Origin: Gavia stellata
Taxonomy: Eukaryota; Chordata; Aves; Gaviiformes; Gaviidae
DNA: 64,000 nucleotides
Direction: 5' to 3'
NCBI RefSeq assembly: GCF_030936135.1
Contig: NC_082595.1
Location: 19,171,930-19,235,929, forward strand
The position numbers and the translations under genes are program-made. Position 1 is the first letter of the stretch. Each line of letters opens with the position of its first letter. The notes below the pieces were generated by a model, which ran no database searches, was not told the origin of the DNA, and saw only the letters and a list, made by a program, of their open reading frames with translations. Positions 11,368-23,500 of this stretch are shown one piece after another.

Positions 11368-14300
11368 TTTATGGGGAGATGTATATGAACAGTATCACAG
11401 AATTAAGTTCAAAAAAACCCATAGCCTCACATCCAGAACAAGTAGATCATGTCATTAAGTTTCAGGTAATTGAAGAAATAATAGCCTATCACTGTAGTAA
11501 AATACACAAGGAGGTGATCACTTCTATAGACCAACATCTGTATTTCAATCTAACTGACTTAATGTGCAGGGGCTTGCAAGAAGAACAAAGTTAATGCTTT
11601 TTTTTTCCTGGGGCGAGTACTGGAGAGCCAAAAAGAGCAACATTCAAGCAGAACTACTTTCAAATGCCCAGCTGCACATGCTGACTGCCTCAACAAAAAG
11701 GAAAAAAAGACTAGGAAGAGAAAGAAAAATATGTCCTTCTCACTGATGTCTTTGAGAACTGTTATTTAAGAGCGGCTCTTTCCAGCAGCATTAAAGTTCA
11801 GTCTCTGGGAAAAGCTGCCAATAGTGAGATAAAGCCCACTATTGCAGAAGTTCACCATGTAAAATGTGCGCTGTGAATACTTTTGAACAGCTTAATCCTA
11901 TGCACTGTTTTTCCAGCATGGTCCTTTGTGTAGCAAAGTATGTACAGATGCAGTCTCAGCTAAGCATAAGATTATGAATTAGTTTATACTAGAACCATAT
12001 CCTTAAACAGCAGCTCATGCCACATCAGTCTTTGTGTTGAACCACAGCTTACTACTGTTTATATTATTTTTGTTCTGTGTGCAGAAATCAAATCAGGTAT
12101 TTCAGTGATGAAAAACATCTGGTGCCAATAAATACAGTTCATTTTAAGTAGTGTCTTAAATGTTGCCGTTTGTTTTCTAGGTATAAAAGTTCCTGGGAGC
12201 ATACAAAATTATTTCCAGTGTGAATTGACTACAATCTCATTGTGACATTAGGGGATTACTTCAGTTAGACCTTCTCTTTGCTGTTCCACTGATTACTGAC
12301 AATTTCAGTAACTACACTACAACAAAGAGAACGTTAATTCGTCTGGGCACTTAACTGTGTACACATCAATTGTGAGCATAGGTGCTGTCAATTATTCCAC
12401 TGATGCATTTCTTGGAATTTATTATAAAACTATATTTTTGACACCATTAGTATCAGTTTTCTTCCCTGGCAACTCTTTGTATTGAAATAGTCATTGTAAG
12501 ATTAAAAAAAGTGTTTTTATCCCTTAGAGATTTATATCGAAGTTGTAGCATAGTCACAGAAGGAACTGCTATGATTGTAGAATGAACTGACCACCACAAC
12601 AAGTACAAAGGTAAATATAAACAGGACATTGTGTTCAAGAGGCCAGGGGATTGCAATTTGTTCAAAAGAAGAAAGTCATGCAAAATTCAGGTTTCAAACA
12701 TATTTATCACCTTCCACAGAACAGATAAAAAGCAGTTAATACTACTTTTGGACTGCTATAATTGCACCAGGACTCTTTTCAGGGTGTTGTCTGTGCACCA
12801 CTGAAGACTAGTTCATATTCTCAAGTACCTCATTTTAGTTACATTGCTTCTCATTCAGGACACTAAACTGTTTCAAAACAGAAACCAGTGCAATTACAGA
12901 CAGGCTCTGGCGTAGCAACCTTCATGGGCAATTCTTATTTTTCCTTGAAGCCTTGGTTTGCACCCAGCTATAGGTTTGAAACTTGATGAAAAGGCAGAGC
13001 TGTTTCATGTGACTTACCTTTACTGTAACACAGTCATTTTGTTCAAGAATGACGCAGTTTTATAATTGAAAGTACCATACTAATTTGAGGAAAAAAATGG
13101 GTGTATGTATCCCATGAATCAGGCACAACTGCAATTCCAAACCATTTTCAAAATTTTTTTAAAATAATCACCTTGATATTCTCTCTCCCTCTAATACAGT
13201 CCATTGTTTTTTAATTAGCCTTGTGTTTCTAGAACTGAAATTGTTAAGAAACAATAGTTATTCTACTTATCCATTATGAATACAGCCCGTTAGGATTTGG
13301 AATACAGCTACTATACATGCAAAAGTTGTCAAAATGCATGAAAGAACATTTAAGACATTTTAAAACTTTGATGCCAATGATACAGTGCACAGTATGCATT
13401 TGACTTAGGAGTGTTAACAACTTGTTCATTTGATTACTGTATCTAACCTTGAAATTAAATCGACCAATACTCAGGCTACAGTAGATTTAGCCAGATTTGC
13501 TTACAAAATAAATCACTAAACTTGAAGCCAGCAGAAATACTATCCTCCCTTTCCAAACTGGCAGAAAATACTGTCCACCTTCCACCAATCGTAAATTCAG
13601 CTTGAAGTTCCTGGCCTAACACTGGTATTTTCCCCATTCATATTTCTTACATGAACTTGCAGTAGCAATGGTGCAAAACAGCAAGACCTGTTGGAATAGG
13701 CAGAAAGGAATTCAAACTTTAATCTGATTGTTTTAATTTTTTTAGCAGGAGGAAAAAGAATAAAGTTACAAGATTCTTTTAATATTTTCACAATGTTAAA
13801 CTAAAACTGAGCTCTAGGCTACATGTGTAAGTAAATCTAGAACACAAAAGGGTTAAATGAGATCTTCTTTTAAGATACAAGAACTTAAGCTTTCTTTACG
13901 TTTAACAAACTTCACAGAACAGATACTGCAAAGGAACAACCCCCTCCCCAACTTTTTTGTTTAAAGTGAACATATTGTCCATAATTCACATAAACTTTAA
14001 GTAGTGTTCTCTCAAGAGCCACCTTGAAACCATCTGTGCACTTGTAACAAGATTAAAGAGAATATTAAGGAGGAACAAAATAGCATCTTCAGTATTAATG
14101 CAGAAAAGTCTTGTGTATCAATCAGAATGCCCATCAAATGCTATGATAGGATTTTGTAGGAAAAGAAAGTGCATATCACAGCAGCCGCCAAAATCCATGG
14201 TTTTTTTAAACTCCTCACAGCAAATGTAAATAATATCCTTGGACAGTCCCTCTCACCAGGACCATTTCCTGCAAATGCAGCACATCACAGAAGATTTTGC

Positions 14301-14433
14301 TGCTGGTTTCATCCTCTTGAATAATAACAATAAAAAAAAAAACAGCTTGCCTTTTGGATAGCTTGCATTTTATAAAGATGGGACACTTCTGAGTTACTTC
14401 ATGGTTAATTAACGCTAATACAGTCAGATGCTG

Positions 14434-14447
14434 AGTGTGTGTGTGTG
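14434..14447. repeat. GT microsatellite
   Basis: A short GTGTGTGTGTGTG run in the region downstream of the ZFAND3 stop codon. Confidence 0.8.
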
Positions 14448-15973
14448 GAGAGACACATACATTCTTCTTTTTTTCTTTTTTAAATTAGTTGTCGTCTTGT
14501 TAAATGCTCCTAGCTGGCTACCAAAGTAACAATATTATTTGGCCTATAAGGAGTTAGTTACCTGTGACAAGTAGAATGGAGAATGACTCACACAAGCTTA
14601 CTCCCAACATACTGGGGTTTTTTAAGTGACACGTTACTTCACCCCTCTGATGTTTTATATCTGCCCAGTATTTGAAGATGAGACAAAATCTTTCCCTCCC
14701 TCAGGTTTTGTTACAAATTTACGTGATTGTTAATACCTTACTAATAGACTGAGAAGCTAAATTCACTCAGGATTAAGTTGGGCCACATCGGTACAAATCC
14801 TTTTTACCTGCATAAACCCTGTGTGCAGCAGGAGACATGCTGATTATTATGTTTGCTTTTTTGTTTCCAAACTGACAAGACTGGTGCACAATTCAGTTCA
14901 GCTCAGCTCAACGTGACATACCGTAATACAGAACCATAGGTCTAAACAGATCCAAAACATTCTACTCCATGTAATGCTTTTCACATTCACTTGCTATACT
15001 TGCTTTGCAATACATGCAGGCAGAGATTTTCATGAGAGCATTCAGCTGCATAGAAACAGGGCTGATATAGCCCATTTGATTATCTCATTGACACTCTGGA
15101 AGTGAGGAACACAAACTCAATCTGATAAAGGGTGTTTTTACTGGTTGTTCCCCAATACTGTTACTGAATTCTGTTTGCTACAAAATGTCCTTTTTTTTCC
15201 CCAATATATAAGTCTAGCTACAGAAAGTCAGTCTGTAGAATCCAGCCATGGCTACTGTGCTGTGAATTAGCCTTATTTGATCAATTATCAGATACCTGCA
15301 CTTAGCAAAAGGCAAACAAGAGCCAATCAGGTTTCGGCCAGTGGGAACAGCTGCACTGCTCAAGGTATGTGGAATCTGTTCATACAACTCGTAGAATCTG
15401 TGTGGATGCCATGTAAAAAGTATGCACCATTTACTGCTCTGGGATGGAGTTGGCTCTAAAGTGAGATCATAATTTAACTGAGAAGAAAGAAAAAAAGCAA
15501 AACCCTGATAGGTTCTTTATAGTAAGATAGATATAAAAATTTTTCATAAGAATCTCTGTCCCCCTTTCTTTTTGGCTTCCTGGGAAGAACCAGAAAGATG
15601 TTCCTACCCCAACAGAATCCCTGATGCTGGTGACACTGCCTAACTCAAAAGCCACACGCGATGAAGGCACGAGTGACCAGTCAGGTCTTCCGGGCTTAAG
15701 CAGCCGCAGTTGCTGCTCTTAGTAGTATTTCACCTCCTCAGGATTCACTAGCAGTGAAGAGGTGAAAGGCTGCACATTAAACAGTTTGTCCGAAAGCCAT
15801 GTGCATAGCAAACTTTTACACCAGCTTCTATACAACTATTTGTTTTAACTCTGCAGCTGGAATGTTTCCAGCGTAAGGCTTTTAGAGTGACTCCAGCAAT
15901 AACAGAAGCCTTTGGATTTTTCTTGTTTTGTTTAAATCCACTAGCCATGCTCAAAAATAATATTTCTTCATGT

Positions 15974-15979
15974 TTTATT
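15974..15979 (-). terminator. Candidate proximal poly(A) signal of ZFAND3 (AATAAA)
   Basis: On the minus strand, AATAAA lies about 220 bases after the ZFAND3 stop codon. It is followed by an A/T-rich cleavage region and then TTTTTGAGCATGGCTAGTGG, a plausible U/GU-rich downstream element. It would give a short 3' UTR of about 240 bases. It is the first AATAAA I noticed in the transcript direction, so I consider it the most likely short-isoform end. Use is not shown by the sequence. Confidence 0.45.
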
Positions 15980-16196
15980 TTTATACGGTGGCTAGCAGGC
16001 ACCTTAGTAACCAGCCAGAAATCAATTTCAACCACCATCAACCCCTAAACTACAGTACCAGGACGGTTGGCTAAAGAAAGGAAACTGATTGGCTGTAGTC
16101 TGAAACTTGCCTAGTACAAGGTTTCTGGCTGACTTTGTCCTAAATAAGGCTAACATTAGTGAACTAAGAGAACAGCATTTGGTTGCAGTCTTGCAC

Positions 16197-16351
16197 TCAG
16201 GAACATCCTTCGCCAATGCGTTGGCAAGATCTCCCTACTTTCCGATCCAGTTTCACCATTTTCATAATGGCTTCCTCACGCCCACGTCCCATGTGGTCAA
16301 ATGTGCAGTCATGTTGTTCAGGCAGGCGATGTAACATACAGAACACATAAC
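16197..16351 (-). CDS. ZFAND3: ZFAND3 terminal coding exon (end of AN1 zinc finger to stop)
   Basis: Last coding exon of AN1-type zinc finger protein 3. It starts after a minus-strand acceptor (TTTCCATGGTAG) with the last two bases of a Gly codon. It then encodes exactly 50 residues, [15 protein letters not shown] through QRIGEGCS, and a TGA stop at 16199-16197. It supplies the second half of the AN1 finger: Cys, His, His and Cys ligands in C-x2-H-x5-H-x-C. The basic, conserved C-terminal tail follows, with [20 protein letters not shown]. The match to vertebrate ZFAND3 is essentially complete over this exon and ends at the family's normal C-terminus, with no frameshift. ZFAND proteins are generally linked to ubiquitin/proteasome biology and stress, and ZFAND3 has also been linked to transcriptional regulation; that is family knowledge, not visible here. 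Confidence 0.97.
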
Positions 16352-17485
16352 CTACCATGGAAAGGGAGGAAAAAAAACATACAGTTAGGGACTTGGTTAA
16401 AGTGGCAGAATCTTACCTGAATCAGAAGTGAAGGATCACCTAGTGGGGGATTACTCAGTTCTCAAAAATTAATGCCAGCTTTAAGTTTTCACTTATCTTC
16501 CTTACAGGGTATTAACAAGTATCTGATTATTTACTGCATTTTCTTGAGTATTTATCAACACAGTATCCAAGCTCAAGTCATACTACATTTGGGTTTTTTT
16601 TGCCATTCTCTCATCTTATAGAGGAAGCCCCCAAAATCATCTAAACTAGGTATGCCCAGATAGTAACAAAGCTAATGCTTTTAAAAACAAAACTGATCAC
16701 CTTCATTGAAATCTTTTCTACTTTACGTGGAGTTGGTTGTCATTTCTGAAATTCATGCTTATGGTACTTCAGATTTAGCTCCCAAGCAGGCATTCAAGTC
16801 AGAACTGTTAAATCTAAGCACCTTGCCTCCTCCTTACTGCCAGCGCTCCAAGTTGGCAACAATTGCAGGAGAGTTCACTGTTCCTATTCCAGTTTTCAGA
16901 AGCTTCTCTTCATGAACTATTCTGACACTAAGCACAGGGGGTGAACAGGCATTTGACATAGGGACATGCCATGCCACATCATCTTGCTCTGTAGCTGAAA
17001 AGATGTATGTTATTGTCTCTTTGTCTAAAGCTAGCCAATGTTACTCAGTTTTCCAGGGAGCATGTGATTCAGAAACACGTGCAATACCTTTTCCTACAGA
17101 TGAGGAGGGCATCTGCAGTAGCCACCTCCTTCTAGTCTACAATCAGCTTTTTTCTTATTTGGCCCTAACACTTCATAACAGTAAAGAAATTGCCTCAAAT
17201 TTCCTACCTCTAAAATGAATGTTACACAGGGATAAGTAGTATTAAGATGACATAGTAAGGAAAAGAGTCACACAGTTACAGGGTTCATGTAGCCCACCGT
17301 ATATGAAACGAAGTATGATATTGCCTATGCTGCAGTATTTTTCCTGCCTGATGGTGCAAAGAGCATCACTGTGCCTCTCACTGAATGCTTTACATTACTG
17401 CTGCTCCTTGAATGCTCAAAATCTATTTAAACCACAAAATGATGATATTTGAGAGATGGAAAAGGATAAAAGTGAGTGAATGACT

Positions 17486-17545
17486 GAGAGAGTGTGTGTT
17501 TGTACATATATACACACACACACATACATATGTAAAAATGTGTGT
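17486..17545. repeat. Compound GT/TA/CA microsatellite
   Basis: GAGAGAGTGTGTGTTTG runs into TACATATATACACACACACACATACATATG and then TGTGTGT. The GT and CA halves are mutually complementary, so the tract could fold as a weak hairpin. Read directly. Confidence 0.8.
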
Positions 17546-20500
17546 AAAGTATTTCAAGCTCCTGGACTATAAAACATCAATTGTAGGAGAGAACAACAGG
17601 CTACCTTTATGTTAGTGTGATTGTTAAGAAAACAGAAAGGGAAAAAAGTATCACACATGGAATTATTAAAAAAAAATAATGTGAAAACTCAATTTATCTT
17701 TGCTCTTTGTTTCAATAGCACCAGCTATGATAAGACACGTCTATTATCTGTGGCTCGCTTTGAAACCCAGTTCTAGGAACAAAGCAAAAAAGACAAGTTT
17801 TCTGTATTGCTATACGTGATTAAGAAATATGGATGGAAGGATGCAGACTGAATTGATATATATCTCGCCCATTGTGATCATTGCCTCCACTTCAAACTCA
17901 GTCTGGGTCACACCACAATCAACTGTGACAAATATCTTTCCTGAGGTGCCAAAAATTCAAGGTCTGATTGTTGAAATGAAAACATCTTTGGACTATAGTT
18001 TCAATACTGAAAAGGCATTTCACTAAATTCTCTCTTACAGAAAGCATGGACTGAAGGCTTCCCTTATTTCCTCCACTAAGACTTCAAATTACTAAACCAA
18101 TGTCCACTGCAGGCACAAGAATACATAAATACCTGACTAGATGAGCTCAAAAATCAAGTTTGTCATCTTATCTGCAGTGGATGTGTAAGAAGCAGATGCA
18201 ATAAATCCTGCAGATACGGATTGGGCTGAAGTCATTTCAGTCCCTTGTAGGTAAAAAAATGGTTTTAAATCCTGGTAGTTTTGCAGATCCTCTCCACATG
18301 GTTAACAAGCATATGTAGAAGTGCTATTTAATGTTATCTAAAAGAGATCTTGAACACCTTTACAATCTTCTACACACCTTCAGCAAGACCCTTTTGACAA
18401 TTCTATAAAACTGGTAAGAAAATATATATACAACATGACATCACTTTTGTACATGACCTTTCAATTGCCCCATCTCCTCACCTTCTACAAAGCCTCCTTC
18501 CTGCCTTTTGTAGACCTGTGTAACTTCATGATGTTCCTTTCTATTTTGCCACCCTCCCACTACAATCTATCCTGTGCTTTGCCATATCTTTATTTCTTTT
18601 TTGAACACTTTTTATTTCTTTTTGGAGCACCATGTAGGAAAAGCTGTACTGTATGCTATTTTTATTCCAGATGAAACTTATTATTTATTTTTCCTGTTTG
18701 TCAAGTTATTTCCTCATGCATTCTTGAACAGAATTTCAATAACTGTCCATAAAGAATGGCAGGTGATTTTCATTTTCCCAGACTATGGGAAAAGTACTTC
18801 TGATTTCAGCAACTAAATGATCTAAACCTGTTATTCATATATCTATTTAAATATGTACTGCTAATTAGAACTGATAATACCTAATGAAAGAATACCCAAG
18901 CACATTTTGACCATTACTAAAGACAGTTTTGCATATATTGGCTATTCTTAGGGAAGGGGTTTATTCTTGTTGAATTAGCAATGGGGATCTTCTAGAAGAC
19001 TCATTTCCAAAAGCGACTTCAGATCTTTAGTCCCACTGCCTCAAATGCCTAAGTCACTTTAAAGATTGGAACTTTTATTTTTGTAGGTTTTACTTAAAAT
19101 TTAAAGGACTTGAATACTGCTATATAGTAGCAAGTTGAGTAACAGTAGTTCTGAACATTTTTTCATTAGTTGAATATATCCATTCTGAACTAAGTTCTAA
19201 CTGCTATGTTCACTCCTTGCTTCTTCACTGGTCTGGAAATCAGAGCAGACATTCTGTGGTCTGTGTGTACACAAGTGCCTGACGTCGTATCAAGACCATC
19301 AGTTTTTACAACATTCTTAACTTCTGTGCACTGGGGCAGAAGGCCAATATATGTACTTCTATTTTGATCCTTAAAACCAATCCAAATTTAGAGGTGAAAC
19401 CTTTTCTCCTGAGAACTCTGCTTTTATGGTTATAAAGCAAGTTAGATTAATGAACTCTTGTGGTGTATTTACAGTTAAGTTTATTATGGTAAGATATCAA
19501 CTACAGGTTGTCTCCTCTAAAGGATTTTACTGCAGAAATGCTTCTTTTAGCACACGATAACTAAAAGACAAAATAAATAACTTTCTGCTAGGGGAAAGAG
19601 CTGGAAAAGCGAATCCATCTGCCAACTAAAGTTAGTTTACCCTCGTCATCAACCAGAAGTATGCCAGACTTCCACTCCAAACATAGAAGATTTCAATCTA
19701 GTAAATATAATAATACGTCTTACAGCACTGCAATTGTTGTTTTCTGATGTTAGAAGTAAACTATGAATCACCTACTCCTCTGGCCTCTAATGCAAATGTC
19801 TTGGAAAAACATTACGTAGTGCCTCAAAACCTTTGAGCTCCTCTAAGCAGCCCAGAAACTACCTCACAATATATCATCAAAAATTCTCTTCCGTTTCATC
19901 ACCAGAGCATAAATGGCTAAAGCCATAAAACCGTGTGCCATCTGTGCCTTACTTGTACCCACACAGATGAGTCTTTTGCACAGAACATGCAAAAAAACAT
20001 CATTCAAAGGCAGTCTAAGATTGCACACAAGCAACTGTGAAGTTGCTTTCATCATTCCTGAGGAATCTGCTGGGAAAAAGCAATTGGAGAGGGCAGAAAA
20101 CAAAATAATCTTCCATATTCAAGACCAGAGAATACCACAGACGTACAGTTTGCTATGTGTGGGTGATGGTGGAAAATGACTGCATTTTCCTCATTGTTAC
20201 ATTCAAGAGCACTGGCTAAATGGGAGTATGGAATGACAATAAGCAAGTATTTCAACTAAAACCTACATTTAATTCTTAACTTTCTGTCTTCAAATTCTGA
20301 AAACAGTAAGCTGCTAAAATACCAACAAAATGATACGCGAAACATCAGAATTCAACTAAATGGCATAATAATTCACAACACAAAAGCCAAATTGTTAATT
20401 TTGGAGGGTCCTTGATTTTGTTAGATTTCTTTTTTCTCTTTGTTAACAGAAAGTGGTCAGACTTTCTGGAACATGGCACAAATGCCTAATAATTGGATTA

Positions 20501-23500
20501 CTGCAAACTACCAATGGAGAAGCACAGCACACTGGTGGGACTACTCTAGCAGATGTCCTTGGCTAGGCATGGAGTAGTTCCAGACTCTTCTAATGTACTG
20601 CTGGAGAACATCACACTGTTACATAAGATATATAATAAATATAATGATCCCTGTTACACGAATAGCATCATGATAGAAAGGGAGCTCCTTTTTGTCCCAC
20701 CCCAAGATTCTGGTCCTAATCTTATTGATGAGACATTCAGAAAGCTGCTAAAGGAAGACAGATTTGTTTGTTTTGTTTATAAGCAAGTTTTGAGAAGTGG
20801 TAGAAGTGCCAAACAAGCTTATTAAGTATTTATACAGCTTACACATTTACAAAGTGGCTTAAAAACATTTAAAAGTGTCCCTATTTGAAACATCTTGATG
20901 TATATTACCTAAAAAGTAGTTGCATGCTGCCACAATTACCATATAAAATCAGAGCTTCTCACACTTCAAAATCATCTTACCTGCCTGCTAGTACTGCTAT
21001 TTATCATTTTCATTCACAAGTCAAAAGGCAGAAGTTCAAAACTGGCAGAATTTGTAGCCACTTCCAAATTTTATTTAATAAACAACTTGTGTTTGTATAG
21101 ATCCCCTATACAAAGCCTATTCAAAAGTAGTTTTAGTAATGGCATAGACTTGTGCAGAATTCTGTGCTGTATGGTTTGGCTTCTTCACATGCTTCACAAG
21201 AAATTCTACCTTTCTTGCTAATTTGAAATTCTAATCAACAAGAGATTCAAACAGAACTTAAAAATACCTTGTGACCTTAAGTGATGAAGGTGCTGCAAAA
21301 ATTCTCTACCAAAGGTATATTATCTAACAAGGTATGTGTGAGTCTATATGCAGATGTCTGTGCAAGAACAGATTTTATCATATCTTTAAAAGGTGAATGT
21401 ATCTACAGGGTATCATACAACACAGCAAAACCAGGCAGATTAACCAACAGAGAAGATTAGCTCTTGCAGTGATACATGCTGCTGCAGCACTGTTCAGAAT
21501 AACTGGACATCATTCCCCAGAATTGTCTAGTAATCCCCAAAACAAGATTTATGCATCTCCCCCATCCCTTCCAACTGGAAAGACGACTTAATGTGTTGTA
21601 AATGATACTAACAATAAAGCTATTAAAACAGAAGTGTTGGAGGGAATTTTTTTCTTTTTTCAGGACATGGAATAGGTATGAAATGAATGTAGCAGAAGAA
21701 CAAATAGGTAACAAGATACAAAGCCGAGATCCTAAAAACTTGTGCATTGAGTACCTTAGAAAACACTTGCTCTCTGGATTTCAATATAATCTAGCTTGTT
21801 CCCCTAATACTTTGGAGATTGTTCAAAAAAGAACATCCAGCAATGGAAGGAAGTAAAAGTGTCCTTATAGTCCAGCATACCAAAACTTCCAGTGCAGCTT
21901 ATATGCACTGCTATTTTATAGGATAAAAATATTCTAGTCTGCTGATATCTTGTATTATTCTCCTTCTAGACAGCTCCATTCTTGCATATCCTCTAATTAT
22001 CTCTTCTCTCTCTTCTGTGGGGGATACTCTGTATTGGCATTGTCAGCTTTCATTACACAACTCAAGGAACATTCAGTTTTACTGACATTTTCTACAAACC
22101 CAAACCAAATAAATCCCAACAAGCTAAACAACAAGCTTTTGGAAGTAACTAAGCTAAACTATTCTCCTGTTTCCCTTTCCCAGCTTCGCAAGACATGGAC
22201 TTTGATTAAATGCTAAGTAGTTCAGAATAAGTTGGCTAGGAATCTTGTCGTTCCTTCCCAAGGGGGAAGGGGAGTAAGCCACATTATGATGAAGCTTTTT
22301 AACCAAACAGATGTATTTGTTAAAACTCCAGAAAACATAGCTTGAGGCAGTCCTTTCTATCATTTCCACTCCAAGAAGAGTGGATGGGGAATGTTAACCT
22401 CTAAGTACTCAAAGTTAGAAGTCTCTAAATATTAATGCACAGTATCATAAAAATTGCCCTCTCAAGGCATTTCAGTTCCACATTCCATCACAAAGAGCAC
22501 ACCTGCAAAAGATTCAGGAAACGTGCAGTAGGAAGAAGTGTACTTTTCTTATTAGCTTGTTTTTCTAGCCATCTGCTATGGTCACTGCAACTTGTCTTTC
22601 AGTATCATCTTCTTTATCTAGATCATCTATACTTACTCATGACTACCAAAATGATCAATAACTGAATCAAAAAGAAGAAAAGAGGTGGTATAAGACACCT
22701 TAGAATGTTTCTTTTAATCTGCCAATCTGTGCCCAGGACTGGACATGCACTTAGGACTTCCATCTTGCTTTTAAGTCAGACATAATCTCAGGTTTCATGC
22801 TAGAAGCACACAGCTCCATGACATCTGTGATGCTACATAAAATTTTACGTCTGAGACTCAGGGTGCTTACAAGATGCTGCAGATTCATTTTGTATTTCTA
22901 CTAGTGGGTAGGAGAAAGGAAGGGAACAAAGGCTTTTTTCCTTTCTTGCTCTATTTTGCTGTCTACCACAAAGAGGGTAAAGCAATATGTATGCATTAGA
23001 GACAAAAAAAAGCTATTAGTGAATAAACTGCCCAGGAAATGAATGGAAGAAATTGTATACAAAAGAAAGATGATGTCATCTTAATCCTGTAACAGCCATT
23101 GGACAGGTATGGTTTAAGATTCTGCAAGGATTCTTTAGACTGCAAGGCAAAGACTTCCAAGTTTAGTCATGAATAACCTGTGTTTCAAAGTGTCTTCTGT
23201 CTATTTTCTCGAAGATCGTAAGCCTGGGAAGCTGCTTTAGGGAGCACGCAAGAGGCGGTTTTGCACCGTGGAGACTGCAAACAAACCACCTTTTATCCCA
23301 ATTTGTGCTAATTTCAAATTCACTTTCCTATTTATCTTACTACTTTACTTGCACAGAAAGCTGTCAAACTATTTTTTCCTATATTAAATGTGACACAAAT
23401 TTTGAACAGAGAATTTGTATCACTTGAGGATGGAGCACATGCTGATTTTTTAAGGTTCTTTTTGAATCGACAATTCTTAAGGAGATTCTGCATAAGACAC

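Larger units (their letters stand above)
7925..16196 (-). other. ZFAND3: Region 3' of the ZFAND3 stop codon: probable 3' UTR, extent uncertain
   Basis: The stretch directly follows the ZFAND3 stop codon in the direction of transcription and contains no recognisable coding exon on either strand. The first roughly 240 bases are certainly 3' UTR if the proximal AATAAA (15974-15979) is used. The remainder down to about 7.9 kb is UTR only if distal signals are used. The plus strand looks A/C-biased, as in the ZFAND3 introns, which fits minus-strand transcription continuing here. A G13 run (8868-8880), a CA/CCC-rich stretch (9150-9178) and a GT repeat (14434-14447) occur. No retrotransposon was recognised. 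Confidence 0.45.
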
